Assembly (NCBI RefSeq): GCF_946848805.1
Contig: NZ_CAMPFU010000004.1
Location: 310,001-374,000 of the forward strand
DNA: 64,000 bases
Source of the DNA: Deinococcus sp. Marseille-Q6407
Lineage (GTDB): Bacteria > Deinococcota > Deinococci > Deinococcales > Deinococcaceae
Direction of reading: 5' to 3'
Positions 38,345 to 48,305 of the stretch are shown in pieces. The notes below the pieces were generated by a model, which worked only from the letters and a program-made list of their open reading frames with translations, searched no databases and was not told the DNA's origin. Each line of letters starts with the position of its first letter. Position 1 is the stretch's first letter. The position numbers were made by a program, and so were the translations under genes.

Positions 38345-39495
38345 CTTATAAGTTGCACCTTGCATAGCTGAGCGAATAGCCGTGCTGGTGGAGGAATTCT
38401 TGCTCTTTCCGAAGCTGGCCCAGCAGGTGGTTGAGCCTGACTACGGGGAACAGGGTGTAGAGGGCCAGGCGTGCCGCCTCTTTCAAGGTCATCCCTTCTG
38501 AGCGGTGCAGCGTCGTCAGGGTGAAGGCTAGAAAGACCATCAAAATCCAGCGGTCCAGACCCCTGGCAGTTCGCAGCGCGAACTGCGCCAACCCAAACTG
38601 ATGCTTCCCTTCTTTGAAAAACGACTCCAGTGCCCAGCGCCGTTTTCCTTCGGCCAGGATGTCATCCCCCTCTAACAGCTCAGACGACACCGCGAAGAAT
38701 TCGCGGTCCCCACGGTCCATCCTCCCCAGAGACAGCGTTTCCAGAGGCCAGTTGGCGAGGTTGACGTACCCCCCATGCGGACAGTCCGCAACCGTCACCT
38801 GTCCAGGATGATCCGTGCGCCGGTTACTCCTCACACCCACCACGAACTCGAAACCGAGACGCTGCACACCGTCCAGAAAGACAGCGGATTCGAATCCACT
38901 GTCTGCCAGTACGCAGACCTGAAAGCGTTTCCCGACGAAGTCTGGCACCTCTTCCAGCAGGTCAAGGGCTAACGTGACGGGAGTGCTGGTGTACTTGCCC
39001 TGGTAGACCCGGTAAGAAATGGGGAACTTCAGTTCCCCATATTCGGCGAACAGGACCACCAGATGGATGCCGTGCCTGCCGTTGTAGACGCTGACGTAGG
39101 GCAGCTGAATTCCCACCTTTTCCACCGTGGTCAGATCCACGCTGAGCCGCAGACGAGGTCTGCGTTTGTGACGAGCTGTATCCAGCAGGATGCGCCACTG
39201 GAAGTCCTGCATCTCTTCCCGGCAGCGGTCTGAATCCCAGTCATAGACGTTGAAGAAGCGACTCAGTGCACTGGGGCTGACTCCCTCAGCCTGGCTGAAC
39301 TTGGTCTTCTGACCTGGACTGTGGAAGAGGTGCAGCGAAGCCTGGAGGCTTCGCCGTTGGTACAGCGTCTCTGGAATGTCCAGAATCCGCTGTGAGAGAA
39401 TATGGGTGCGCTCCCCTGAAACCTGTTTGTACACACTTCCAGAATTTCAGCTCTGGGAGCGCTTTTTGTCCGCCTATTCAGGTGCAAGTTCTGAG
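38345..39495 (-). mobile_element. Type A IS, copy 4 (1151 bp), no target duplication
   Basis: Complete by both ends, left end with one change (CTTATAAG). Flanks TTAGA and CCGAA differ. It lies 43 bases past the last CRISPR repeat, so the leader-distal end of the array may have been removed with the lost flank. Confidence 0.93.
38346..39434 (-). CDS. IS4-like DDE transposase (type A IS, copy 4)
   Basis: Intact 362-residue transposase with the conserved D100, D178 and E270. The N-terminus [16 protein letters not shown] is shared with copies 2 and 5 (start codon GTG or TTG-like), and the C-terminus matches copy 3. Confidence 0.92.
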   Translation of the reverse strand: MYKQVSGERTHILSQRILDIPETLYQRRSLQASLHLFHSPGQKTKFSQAEGVSPSALSRFFNVYDWDSDRCREEMQDFQWRILLDTARHKRRPRLRLSVDLTTVEKVGIQLPYVSVYNGRHGIHLVVLFAEYGELKFPISYRVYQGKYTSTPVTLALDLLEEVPDFVGKRFQVCVLADSGFESAVFLDGVQRLGFEFVVGVRSNRRTDHPGQVTVADCPHGGYVNLANWPLETLSLGRMDRGDREFFAVSSELLEGDDILAEGKRRWALESFFKEGKHQFGLAQFALRTARGLDRWILMVFLAFTLTTLHRSEGMTLKEAARLALYTLFPVVRLNHLLGQLRKEQEFLHQHGYSLSYARCNL

Positions 39496-39545
39496 CCGAA
39501 GGATTGCGAAGACGGAAGACAACCTCATCTTCGGAGTCTTTTTCT
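39496..39545 (+). terminator. Possible orphan terminator beside the IS
   Basis: CCGAAG (39496-39501) and CTTCGG (39529-39534) can pair, followed by AGTCTTTTTCTC. It may be the end of a gene lost at the IS junction. Weak stem. Confidence 0.3.
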
Positions 39546-39890
39546 CTCTACTTCGTTATTCTGAATTGATGCGTCCCCCCGTAGCAATAGCTTCCTCAGA
39601 ATATGAGTGCTGCCAGCGCTGGGAAAATTAGGTAATGAGTCGGTGCCCCAGGGGCCAAGTCCAACTTTTACGCGGCTGCCGGGCGAGACACAGCTTCCAA
39701 GGGGTGCGGTTCGCTGCAATCCTCTCTCACCGAGCTAACAAACGAACGCGGTCATGCGCCCAGTGCAGAGGCAGCATGGTGGAGAGACGTCTTCTAAATA
39801 GGGGCCTGTACAACGTCCAATTTGAAAGCCGGAAACTATCTTATAAGTCTCGAAAAGAACCCCTATTTTCTAGAAGAGTTTGAGGAAAAT
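39546..39890. other. Upstream region of the restriction-modification operon
   Basis: About 345 bases with lower GC than the operon and no convincing gene. It should contain the hsdM promoter; I cannot place -35 and -10 boxes with confidence. Confidence 0.35.
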
Positions 39891-41405
39891 GTGAAAAATA
39901 CGCAACAGACCCTAGATCTTCAGCCAGATCTCTCAATAGCGGAATTACAAGCCCGTCTCTGGGATGCGGCGAACGTCCTGCGCGGCCCCATTGATGCGGC
40001 GGATTTCAAGGCGTACATCTTCCCGCTGCTGTTTTTCAAGCGTATCAGCGACGTATGGCAGGAGGAGTATGACCAAGCGCTCAAGGACTCGGAAGGCGAC
40101 GTCAGCTACGCCTCCTTTGCCGAGCAGCACCGTTTTCAGGTACCAGAAGGTGCTCACTGGAAGGATGTGTTCGAGCGCACTGAGAACATCGGTTTCGCCC
40201 TGGCGACGGCGCTAAGGGCAATCGAACGGGCGAACCCGGACACGCTGTACGGCATCTTCGGCGACGCCCAGTGGAGCAACAAAGACCGCCTGCCGGATGA
40301 GCTGATGGGCAAGCTGCTCAACCAGTTCCACCGTCTGAACCTCGGCAATGCCAGCGTGCGTGAAGACCTGATGGGGCAGGCCTACGAATACCTCATCAAG
40401 AAATTCGCCGACAACAGCAACAAGGCCGCCGGGGAGTTCTACACGCCCCGGGCGGTGGTCAGGCTGATGGTCAACATCCTTGACCCGAAACCCCGCGAGA
40501 GCATCTACGACCCGGCCTGCGGAACGGGCGGCATGCTGCTCGAAGCGGTACACCACATCCGTGAGCAAGGTGGCGAGTGGCGGAACATGGTCATTCGTGG
40601 ACAGGAACGCAATCTGACCACACAGGCCATTGCCCGCATGAACATGTTCCTGCACGGCATTGAGGACTTCGACATCGTGCGTGGGGACACGTTGCGCGAC
40701 CCCGCTTTCAGCAGTGGTGACCAGCTTGAGCACTTCGACTGCGTGCTCGCCAACCCGCCCTTCAGCCTGAGTCAGTGGGGAGCCGACCGCTGGCTGGCTG
40801 ACCGGTTTGACCGCAATGTTTTTGGAGTTCCTACTGACGGCAATGGTGACTACGCCTGGATCATGCACATGATGAAGAGCCTCAAGCCTAAAGGTGGACG
40901 CATGGCCGTTGTGATGCCGCTAGGGGTGCTGTTCCGGGGCGGGCGCGAGGGCAAAATCCGCGAGCAACTGATCAAGGGTGACTACATCGAAGCAGTCATC
41001 GAACTCGGGCCGAACCTGTTCTACGGCACGGGTATTCCGGCCTGCGTGCTGGTCATCCGCATGGAAAAGGCACAGGCCGACCAGCTCAAGGTGCGTTTCA
41101 TCAACGCCTCCAGCATCTTCACCAAAGGCCGCGCCCAGAACACCCTCAGCAACGAGCAGGCCGACGAAATCTTCGCACTGTACCAGTCCCGTGAGGACGT
41201 GCCCGGCCTAACCCGCACGGTGGGCATTCAGGAAATCCACGATGCTGGCTACACCTTGAAGCTGGGGCAATACGTACAGGCGGAAGTCCAACAGGACACC
41301 ACCACCGTCGAGGAAGCGCTCGCAGACCTAAAGGTGAAGCTAGCCGCACAGGAGCAGGTTGAAGCTGAACTCGAAGCCCTTCTCTGCAAGGCAGGTTACC
41401 TGTGA
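39891..41405 (+). CDS. hsdM: Type I restriction-modification methyltransferase subunit HsdM (first copy)
   Basis: N6-adenine methyltransferase subunit of 504 residues. The N-terminal HsdM helical domain (LWDAANVLRGPIDAADFKAY) is followed by the SAM motif DPACGTGGM (about 206-214) and catalytic NPPF (about 288). GTG 39891 was chosen because GAGG lies 6 bases upstream. It overlaps the second HsdM by 4 nt. The two HsdM proteins are clearly paralogous (roughly half of aligned positions identical by eye). Confidence 0.9.
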   Translation: MKNTQQTLDLQPDLSIAELQARLWDAANVLRGPIDAADFKAYIFPLLFFKRISDVWQEEYDQALKDSEGDVSYASFAEQHRFQVPEGAHWKDVFERTENIGFALATALRAIERANPDTLYGIFGDAQWSNKDRLPDELMGKLLNQFHRLNLGNASVREDLMGQAYEYLIKKFADNSNKAAGEFYTPRAVVRLMVNILDPKPRESIYDPACGTGGMLLEAVHHIREQGGEWRNMVIRGQERNLTTQAIARMNMFLHGIEDFDIVRGDTLRDPAFSSGDQLEHFDCVLANPPFSLSQWGADRWLADRFDRNVFGVPTDGNGDYAWIMHMMKSLKPKGGRMAVVMPLGVLFRGGREGKIREQLIKGDYIEAVIELGPNLFYGTGIPACVLVIRMEKAQADQLKVRFINASSIFTKGRAQNTLSNEQADEIFALYQSREDVPGLTRTVGIQEIHDAGYTLKLGQYVQAEVQQDTTTVEEALADLKVKLAAQEQVEAELEALLCKAGYL

Positions 41406-42880
41406 TTACTCAGAAAGAACTCGAAAGTCACCTGTGGGGCGCAGCCGAGAAACTGCGCGGGCAGATTGACGCCAGCGATTACAAGCAGTTCATCTTCCCG
41501 CTGCTGTTCTTCAAGCGCATCAGTGACGTGTGGGACGAGGAATTTGAGAAGGCCAAAGCGGAGTCGGACGGCGACCTGACCTTCGCCACCTTTGCTGAGA
41601 ACCACCGCTTTCAGGTGCCAGAAGAAGCCCACTGGGACAAAGTCCGCGAGACGACCAAGAACGTGGGCACCGCCATCCAGACGGCCCTGCGTACCCTGGA
41701 ACGCGAGAATCCCGATACCCTGAACGGCATCTTTGGCGACGCGCCGTGGACGAACAGCCAGCGCTTCAGCGACGCCACCCTGATTGGGTTGATGGACCAT
41801 TTCAGCCGGGTGAAGCTGGACAACGCCAACGTCCCCCATGACCAGCTCGGCAACGCTTACGAGTACCTTATTCGGCGCTTTGCCGACGACAGCGGCCACA
41901 CCGCGCAGGAGTTCTACACCAACCGCACCGTCGTTCACCTGATGACGCAGGTGGCCGGCCTGAAAAGTGGCGAGAGCGTCTATGACCCCACCTGCGGCAG
42001 CGGCGGCCTGCTGCTGAACGCCGTGCTGGAACTGCGGAACAAGGGCCAGGAGTGGCGCAACGTCAAGGTGTACGGTCAGGAAGTTAACCTGATTACCAGC
42101 GGCATTGCCCGCATGAACATGTTCCTGCACGACATTGAAGAGTTCGAGATTGCCCGGGGCAACACCCTGGAGGAACCCGCCCTACTGGAGGGCAACCGCC
42201 TCAAGACCTTCGACGTGGTGCTGGCGAACCCGCCCTACAGCATCAAGCAGTGGAATCAGGCCCGCTTTGCCAGTGACCCTTACGGGCGTAACCGGTACGG
42301 CACACCGCCGCAGGGCAACGCCGACTACGCCTTCTTGCAGCACATCATCGCCAGCCTGAACGAACACGGACGCGCCGCGATTCTGTTTCCCCACGGCATC
42401 CTGTTCCGGGATTCCGAAGCCGAGATGCGCCGGAAAATCCTGCAAGACGACCTGATTGAAGGCGTCATCGGACTGGGGCCGAACCTTTTCTACAACTCCC
42501 CGATGGAAGCCTGCGTGCTGGTCATCAACCGCCACAAGGCCCCGGAGAAGCGCGGCAAGGTGCTGCTGATCGACGGCAAGCACGAGGTCACCCGGCAGCA
42601 GGCGTACAGCTTCCTCTCGCCCGCCAACGAGGAAAAGCTGCTCGCGGCGTGGCGCAAGCCCGAGGAACACGCGGACATTGCCCGCGTTGTAGACCTTGAA
42701 GAAATCGCAGGGCAGAATTTCAACCTCAGCATCAGCCTTTATACCCACAAGGGCCATGCAGGAGCCGCCGCGCAAGACGTGAGCGCCGCCGTAACATCCT
42801 GGCAACAGAGCCGCCAAGCACTCAGGGAGCAGTCTGAAAACCTGTTCTCCCTGCTTCAGGAGACCAGCCATGCCGAATAA
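41402..42880 (+). CDS. hsdM: Type I restriction-modification methyltransferase subunit HsdM (second copy)
   Basis: Second HsdM of 492 residues with an intact SAM motif DPTCGSGGL (about 196-204) and NPPY (about 276). Start GTG 41402 overlaps the first copy (GTGA). The 11-base overlap with hsdS implies coupled translation. Since both copies keep catalytic motifs, the enzyme may use two different M subunits or one may be a recent duplication. Confidence 0.9.
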   Translation: MITQKELESHLWGAAEKLRGQIDASDYKQFIFPLLFFKRISDVWDEEFEKAKAESDGDLTFATFAENHRFQVPEEAHWDKVRETTKNVGTAIQTALRTLERENPDTLNGIFGDAPWTNSQRFSDATLIGLMDHFSRVKLDNANVPHDQLGNAYEYLIRRFADDSGHTAQEFYTNRTVVHLMTQVAGLKSGESVYDPTCGSGGLLLNAVLELRNKGQEWRNVKVYGQEVNLITSGIARMNMFLHDIEEFEIARGNTLEEPALLEGNRLKTFDVVLANPPYSIKQWNQARFASDPYGRNRYGTPPQGNADYAFLQHIIASLNEHGRAAILFPHGILFRDSEAEMRRKILQDDLIEGVIGLGPNLFYNSPMEACVLVINRHKAPEKRGKVLLIDGKHEVTRQQAYSFLSPANEEKLLAAWRKPEEHADIARVVDLEEIAGQNFNLSISLYTHKGHAGAAAQDVSAAVTSWQQSRQALREQSENLFSLLQETSHAE

Positions 42881-44060
42881 CCATCACGAATGGCCTACCG
42901 TCACCTTCGGGGATGTGGTGCAGGAAATCACCGTCCACGAGCGCGAACCGGAAACTCAGGGTCTTGACAGGTACGTGGGCCTTGACCACCTTGACCCTGG
43001 TGACCCTCGCGTGCGGCGTTGGGGCCTGATTTCCGAGGGAGTCACCTTCACCAAAGTCTTTCGGGCGGGTCAAATCCTCTTCGGAAAGCGCCGCGTTTAC
43101 CAGAAAAAGATGGGCGTCCCCAACTTTGATGGCCTCTGCTCCGGTGACATCATCGTGCTGGATACCAAAGACAAGCGGCTGAGCCGTGAATTTCTGGCGC
43201 TGGTAGTGCAAACCGAAGCCTTTTTCGCTCATGCCGAGAAGACTTCCAGCGGTTCACTGTCGCCCAGAACCAAGTTCCGGGAATTGGCAAAGTTTAAGTT
43301 CCTCCTGCCCCCGCCAGAGCAGCAGCGTGAACTGGTGGAACTCATGCAAGGCTTTGAACGAGCGATAGAGGCCGGGGAAGGTGTGGCCGAAGCAGCATCC
43401 AAAGTGCAAGATCTACTGCTGAAGAACTTGTCTCCGCGAAAACCGAATGTCAATACGATTGATGAACTGAGTGAGCATGTCACAAGTGGCTCACGCGGTT
43501 GGGCAGCATACTACTCAGGGGAAGGGGCGCATTTCGTTCGCATTGGCGATTTGAAGCGTAGACAACTTTATCCTGATTTATCAGAGACTCAAAAAATCTT
43601 GGCCCCTAATACAAAGGAGGCTGATCGCACACGCTTGTTAGAGAACGACATTTTAATTTCTGTGACTGCCGATATTGGGATAGTCAATTTAGTTCCGGAA
43701 AATGTAGGTGAAGCTTACGTAAATCAACACATTGCTATTGTTCGCCTGGATAGAGACAAGGCAAATCCAAAGTTTTGCGCCTATTTTCTCCGCTCGCCGG
43801 AAGGGCAAAAGCAGCTTCAAATGTCAAATGATTCAGGCATAAAAGCGGGAATCAATTTACAAAGCATAAGGCGTTTGAAGGTCAACTTGCCAAGTGCAGA
43901 AAAACAGTCAGAATCTGTGCAACGCTTGGACTGTGCCGCCTCGCTCCTCAAAGAACACAATGCGGCTCAAAGTAATCTACGTCAACTCCGCTTCTCCATC
44001 CTCAACACTGCTCTCACACCCTCGGCCACGGCTGAGGCGGCTGCCGAGGTGCCTGCATGA
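42870..44060 (+). CDS. hsdS: Type I restriction-modification specificity subunit HsdS
   Basis: Specificity subunit of 396 residues that sets the recognition sequence and guides HsdM and HsdR. Two target recognition domains are visible: TRD1 about 1-150 (EWPTVTFGDVVQEITV) and TRD2 about 195-340 (TIDELSEHVTSGSRGWAAYY), each followed by a coiled spacer (LLPPPEQQRELVELMQGF; LPSAEKQSESVQRLDCA). The TRD2 half (about 43440-43960) is visibly richer in A/T than the flanking genes, suggesting domain exchange. It overlaps hsdR by 4 nt. Confidence 0.92.
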   Translation: MPNNHHEWPTVTFGDVVQEITVHEREPETQGLDRYVGLDHLDPGDPRVRRWGLISEGVTFTKVFRAGQILFGKRRVYQKKMGVPNFDGLCSGDIIVLDTKDKRLSREFLALVVQTEAFFAHAEKTSSGSLSPRTKFRELAKFKFLLPPPEQQRELVELMQGFERAIEAGEGVAEAASKVQDLLLKNLSPRKPNVNTIDELSEHVTSGSRGWAAYYSGEGAHFVRIGDLKRRQLYPDLSETQKILAPNTKEADRTRLLENDILISVTADIGIVNLVPENVGEAYVNQHIAIVRLDRDKANPKFCAYFLRSPEGQKQLQMSNDSGIKAGINLQSIRRLKVNLPSAEKQSESVQRLDCAASLLKEHNAAQSNLRQLRFSILNTALTPSATAEAAAEVPA

Positions 44061-47014
44061 CCTTCAACGAAGGCAATACCCCCGAAGCCATGATTACCCA
44101 CACCCTGACCCACCTCAGCGCCCCCCATGCCCGCTGGACGTTCGTAAAGGCCACCGAACTGCCCCGCAAGGAAACGGACGTGTGTGTGTGGCCCTGGGTG
44201 ACCGAGGCGCTGGTGCGGCTGAACCCCGAAATCGCGGCGAACCCGGCGCTGGCCGATGAGGTGGTGTACAAGTTGCAGGCCATCATTCAGGGCGGCGGGC
44301 GCAACCTGGTCGGGGCGAACGAAGAATTTACGGCGTGGCTGCGCGGCGAGAAGTCCATGCCGTTTGGCGAGAACCACGCGCATGTGCCAGTGCGTCTGAT
44401 TGATTTTGAGGATGTGGGTAACAACAGTCTGGTGGTGACGCAGCAGTACACCTACCGCGCGGCGGCGGAGAAGCGGTTTGACCATGTGCTGCTGGTCAAC
44501 GGGCTGCCGCTGGCGGTGGGCGAAATCAAGACGGCGACCCGCAAGGCGGTGACCTGGGCCGACGGCGCGAAGGATTTCATGGAGGACTACTGGAAGACCT
44601 GCCCGGGCATGTTTGTGCCGAACGTGCTGTGCTTCGCCTCCGAGGGCAAGACCTTCCGTTACTCCGCCATCGGTGGCCGCCACCATGACTGGGCACCCTG
44701 GCGCGAGACGACTGACCGTACGCCCAGCCCCCTGCTAGAAGTACAGAAGGCCACCGAAGGTCTGCTGAACCCGGCCACGCTGCTGGAAATGTTGCAGGAC
44801 TACACCATCTTCCCGGTGCTGAAGGGCGGGCAGAAGGTCAAGGTGATTGCCCGTTATCCGCAGGTGGAGACGGTAGAACAAATCGTGGAGCGCGTGGTGC
44901 AGGGCCGCCTGAAACGGGGTCTCATCTGGCATTTTCAGGGTTCAGGCAAGTCGCTGCTGATGGCCTTTGCCGCCCAGAAGCTCAAGACCACGCCGGAACT
45001 GAAGAACCCGACGGTCATCATCGTGGTGGACCGCACTGACCTGAACACGCAAATCGGCGCGACCTTCGACGGAGCGCAGGTGCCGAACATCGTCAATGCG
45101 GATTCCCGCAAGGAACTGGAAAAGCTGCTGCGTGAGGACACCCGCCAGACCATCATCACCACCATCCACAAGTTTGGCGAGGCGGATGGGATGCTGAATG
45201 ACCGCAGCAACATCATCGTCATGGTGGACGAGGCCCACCGCACGCAGGAGGGTGACCTGGGGCGCAAGATGCGTGCGGCGCTGCCGAATGCTTTCCTGTT
45301 CGGCCTGACCGGAACCCCGATTGCCCGTAAAGACCGCAACACCTTCGCCTGGTTCGGCACCGATGAGGACGAGGGCGGCTTCCTGAACCACTACTCGTAT
45401 CAGCAGTCCATTCGCGACGGAGCGACCCTGCCAGTGAACTTCGAGCCGCGCCCGGCGAACTTGAAAGTTGACCGCACTGCGATTGATGCCAGCATGGAAG
45501 CTCTTGCCGCTGAAGAACGCCTTTCCGATACGGACACACAGGAACTGGTCAAGCGGGCGGGCCGCATGGAGCACCTGTTCAAAGCTCCCAAGAGGTTACA
45601 GGCCATCGCCGACGACATCGTCGACCACTTCCGCAAGAAGGTGGAGCCTTCTGGTTTCAAAGGGCAGGTGGTGATGTATGACCGCGAGGCCTGCGTCCGC
45701 ATGAAGCTGCTGCTCGACGAGCGACTCGGCCCAGAGGCCAGTGAAGTGGTAATGATTACCCAGCCTGACGACCTGGAAAAGTGGCAGGGGATGGGCCTGA
45801 CTGTCACGGGGGAACAGTTCGAGCGCTGGACGGAACTGGACAAAGACCCGTCAAAGCTGGAAAAACTGCTTGACCGCTTCCGGGATAAGAAAGACCCGCT
45901 GAAGCTGCTCATCGTGACCAGCAAACTACTGACGGGCTTCGACGCCCCTATCAACCAAGTGATGTACCTAGACAAGCCCCTGCGCGACCACACGCTGCTT
46001 CAGGCCATCTGCCGTACCAACCGCCTGTACCCGGGGAAGCAGAACGGCGTGGTGGTGGATTACCTCGGCGTCTTTGACGATGTTGCCAAAGCACTGGACT
46101 TTGACCCAGCCAGCATCGAAGATGTCATCCAGAACATGGAGGAACTCGGCAAGCAGTTCCCTGATGCTATGGCGACCGCGCTGGGCTACTTCGACGGTGT
46201 CGACCGCACTCAGGATGGCTTCGAGGGGCTGCTTGCCGCCCAGGAGAAACTGCCCACCGCCGAGGAACGTGACAACTTCGCAGCAGACTACAGCGTGGTT
46301 CACCGCCTCTGGGAGATTCTGTCGCCTTCAGACGTGCTGAACCCCTACGCCAGTGACTACCGCTGGCTGTCCAGCGTGTACGAGAGCCTGCAACCGCCCA
46401 GCGGCATCGGCGTGTTGCTTTGGCATACCCTCGGCGCGAAGACGCTGGACTTGATTCACCAGCATGTCTCAGTTGACCATATCCCCGATGATCTCGAAAC
46501 GCTGGTGCTGGACGGGGACATTCTCGCTATCCTCAACCCGGATGACCAGAAGAAGAAGGGCCAGCAGATCACCCTGGCGATAGAGCGCATCCTGCGGAAG
46601 AAGAGCAATCAGGCGAAGTTTGAGAAGCTCGGCGAACGTCTGGAACGCCTGAACGAACGCTACGCGCAGGGCATCACGGGTGGCCTGGCCTGGCTCAAGG
46701 AACTGCTGGAACTGGCCCGCGAAGTGCTGGAAGTAGAGCAGGAAGAGGAAGTCGAGGTCATCCCTGATGGCAAGGCAGCGCTGACCGCGCTCTTCGAGGA
46801 GCACCGGGGCGAGAACACGCCTGAAATCGTGGGACGAATCGTGGATGACATCGATGCGTTAGTACGGGCCGCCCGCTTTGAAGGCTGGCAGGCGACAGTC
46901 GCAGGTGACCGCGACATGCGCAAGGCCCTTAGGAAGGCGCTGCTGAAGTACAAGCTCCACGAGGATGCAGAGCTGTTCGACAAGGCTTACGCTTATATCA
47001 AGCAGTACTACTAA
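44057..47014 (+). CDS. hsdR: Type I restriction endonuclease subunit HsdR
   Basis: ATP-dependent translocase and endonuclease of 985 residues. The N-terminal PD-(D/E)XK nuclease shows FDHVLLVNGLPLAVGEIKT with the EIK at about 155-157. The SF2 motor has GSGKS (about 295), DEAH (about 391) and later LLTGFDAP and AICRTNRLYPGK. A C-terminal helical region (850-985) should contact the methylase core. Complete and apparently intact, so the system looks active. Confidence 0.95.
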   Translation: MTFNEGNTPEAMITHTLTHLSAPHARWTFVKATELPRKETDVCVWPWVTEALVRLNPEIAANPALADEVVYKLQAIIQGGGRNLVGANEEFTAWLRGEKSMPFGENHAHVPVRLIDFEDVGNNSLVVTQQYTYRAAAEKRFDHVLLVNGLPLAVGEIKTATRKAVTWADGAKDFMEDYWKTCPGMFVPNVLCFASEGKTFRYSAIGGRHHDWAPWRETTDRTPSPLLEVQKATEGLLNPATLLEMLQDYTIFPVLKGGQKVKVIARYPQVETVEQIVERVVQGRLKRGLIWHFQGSGKSLLMAFAAQKLKTTPELKNPTVIIVVDRTDLNTQIGATFDGAQVPNIVNADSRKELEKLLREDTRQTIITTIHKFGEADGMLNDRSNIIVMVDEAHRTQEGDLGRKMRAALPNAFLFGLTGTPIARKDRNTFAWFGTDEDEGGFLNHYSYQQSIRDGATLPVNFEPRPANLKVDRTAIDASMEALAAEERLSDTDTQELVKRAGRMEHLFKAPKRLQAIADDIVDHFRKKVEPSGFKGQVVMYDREACVRMKLLLDERLGPEASEVVMITQPDDLEKWQGMGLTVTGEQFERWTELDKDPSKLEKLLDRFRDKKDPLKLLIVTSKLLTGFDAPINQVMYLDKPLRDHTLLQAICRTNRLYPGKQNGVVVDYLGVFDDVAKALDFDPASIEDVIQNMEELGKQFPDAMATALGYFDGVDRTQDGFEGLLAAQEKLPTAEERDNFAADYSVVHRLWEILSPSDVLNPYASDYRWLSSVYESLQPPSGIGVLLWHTLGAKTLDLIHQHVSVDHIPDDLETLVLDGDILAILNPDDQKKKGQQITLAIERILRKKSNQAKFEKLGERLERLNERYAQGITGGLAWLKELLELAREVLEVEQEEEVEVIPDGKAALTALFEEHRGENTPEIVGRIVDDIDALVRAARFEGWQATVAGDRDMRKALRKALLKYKLHEDAELFDKAYAYIKQYY

Positions 47015-47024
47015 AGGGGACCTT

Positions 47025-47154
47025 TTGCCTTCATTTGATACAGATAGATACGTTACGGAAGAACTCCTCAAGCAGAATTACCACGTTCGCGTTTACCGGG
47101 CACTTGACCGGGAACGTGACGAGCAAGTCATCCTAAAGGTGTTAAAGGATGATA
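47025..47154 (+). pseudogene. 5' stub of a protein kinase-like gene
   Basis: From TTG 47025, preceded by AAAGGGG, the frame reads PSFDTDRYVTEELLKQNYHV, then RVYRALDRERDEQVILKVLK, and stops at the type A IS. It resembles the first strands of a Ser/Thr kinase N-lobe, with VILKVLK like the VAIK lysine strand. It follows hsdR by 10 bases and was probably the last gene of the operon. The remainder is missing; the far side of the IS carries unrelated genes. Confidence 0.5.
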
Positions 47155-48305
47155 CTCAGAACTTGCACCTGAATAGGCGGACAAAAAGCGCTCCCAGAGC
47201 TGAAATTCTGGAAGTGTGTACAAACAGGCTTCAGGGGAGCGCACCCATATTCTCTCACAGCGGATTCTGGACATTCCAGAGACGCTGTACCAACGGCGAA
47301 GCCTGGAGGCTTCGCTGCACCTCTTCCACAGTCCAGGTCAGAAGACCAAGTTCAGCCAGGCAGAGGGAGTCAGCCCCAGTGCACTCAGCCGTTTCTTCAA
47401 CATCTACGACTGGGATTCAGACCGCTGCTGGGAAGAGATGCAGGACACCCAATGGCGCATGTTGCTGGACGCGGCTCGTCACAAACGCAGACCTCGGTTG
47501 CGGCTCAGTGTGGACCTGACCACGGTGGAAAAGGTGGGGACTCAACTGCCCTACGTCAGTGTCTACAACGGTAGGCACGGCATTCATCTGGTGGTCCTGT
47601 TCGCCGAGTATGGGGAACTGAAGTTCCCCATTTCTTACCGGATCTACCAGGGCAAGTACACCAGCACTCCCGTCACTCTGGCGCTCGACCTACTGGAAGA
47701 GGTGCCAGACTTCGTCGGGAAGCGCTTTCAGGTCTGCGTACTGGCAGACAGTGGATTCGAATCCGCTGTCTTTCTGGACGGTGTGCAGCGCCTGGGTTTT
47801 GAGTTCGTGGTGGGTGTGCGGAGCAACCGACGCACGGATCATCCTGGACAGGTGACGGTGGCGGACTGTCCGCATGGGGGGTACGTCAACCTCGCCAACT
47901 GGTCTCTGGAAACGCTGTCTCTGGGGAGGATGGACCGTGGGGACCGTGAATTCTTCGCGGTGTCGTCTGAACTGCTGGAGGGGGACGAGATCGTTGCTGA
48001 GGGTGCGCATCGCTGGGGGGTGGAATCCTTCTTTAAGGAAGGGAAGCATCAGTTTGGGTTGGCGCAGTTCGCGCTGCGAACTGCCAGGGGTCTGGACCGC
48101 TGGATTCTGATGGTCTTTCTAGCCTTCACCCTGACCATGCTGCATCGCTCAGAAGGGATGACCTTGAAAGAGGCGGCACGCCTGGCCCTCTACACCCTGT
48201 TCCCCGTAGTCAGGCTCAACCATCTTCTGAGTCAGCTCCAAAAAGAACGAGAATTTCTTCTCCAGCACGGCTATTCGCTCAGCTATGCAAGGTGCAACTT
48301 ATGAG
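47155..48305 (+). mobile_element. Type A IS, copy 5 (1151 bp), no target duplication
   Basis: Complete element by both ends. Flanks TGATA and AACGA differ. It joins the restriction-modification operon to a xanthine-dehydrogenase-like operon and truncates genes on both sides, so it marks a recombination junction. Confidence 0.93.
47216..48304 (+). CDS. IS4-like DDE transposase (type A IS, copy 5)
   Basis: Intact 362-residue transposase. It carries a local patch at about 47971-48045 (residues 253-276, [17 protein letters not shown]) unlike all other copies, next to the catalytic Glu, which is kept. Confidence 0.92.
   Translation: MYKQASGERTHILSQRILDIPETLYQRRSLEASLHLFHSPGQKTKFSQAEGVSPSALSRFFNIYDWDSDRCWEEMQDTQWRMLLDAARHKRRPRLRLSVDLTTVEKVGTQLPYVSVYNGRHGIHLVVLFAEYGELKFPISYRIYQGKYTSTPVTLALDLLEEVPDFVGKRFQVCVLADSGFESAVFLDGVQRLGFEFVVGVRSNRRTDHPGQVTVADCPHGGYVNLANWSLETLSLGRMDRGDREFFAVSSELLEGDEIVAEGAHRWGVESFFKEGKHQFGLAQFALRTARGLDRWILMVFLAFTLTMLHRSEGMTLKEAARLALYTLFPVVRLNHLLSQLQKEREFLLQHGYSLSYARCNL

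Noticed and set aside
35889..38365. Long open frames on both strands across the CRISPR array, with repeating Pro/Arg/Gly-rich peptides.
   Set aside because: They are translations of the 61-bp repeat-spacer period (the repeat lacks stops in several frames), not genes.
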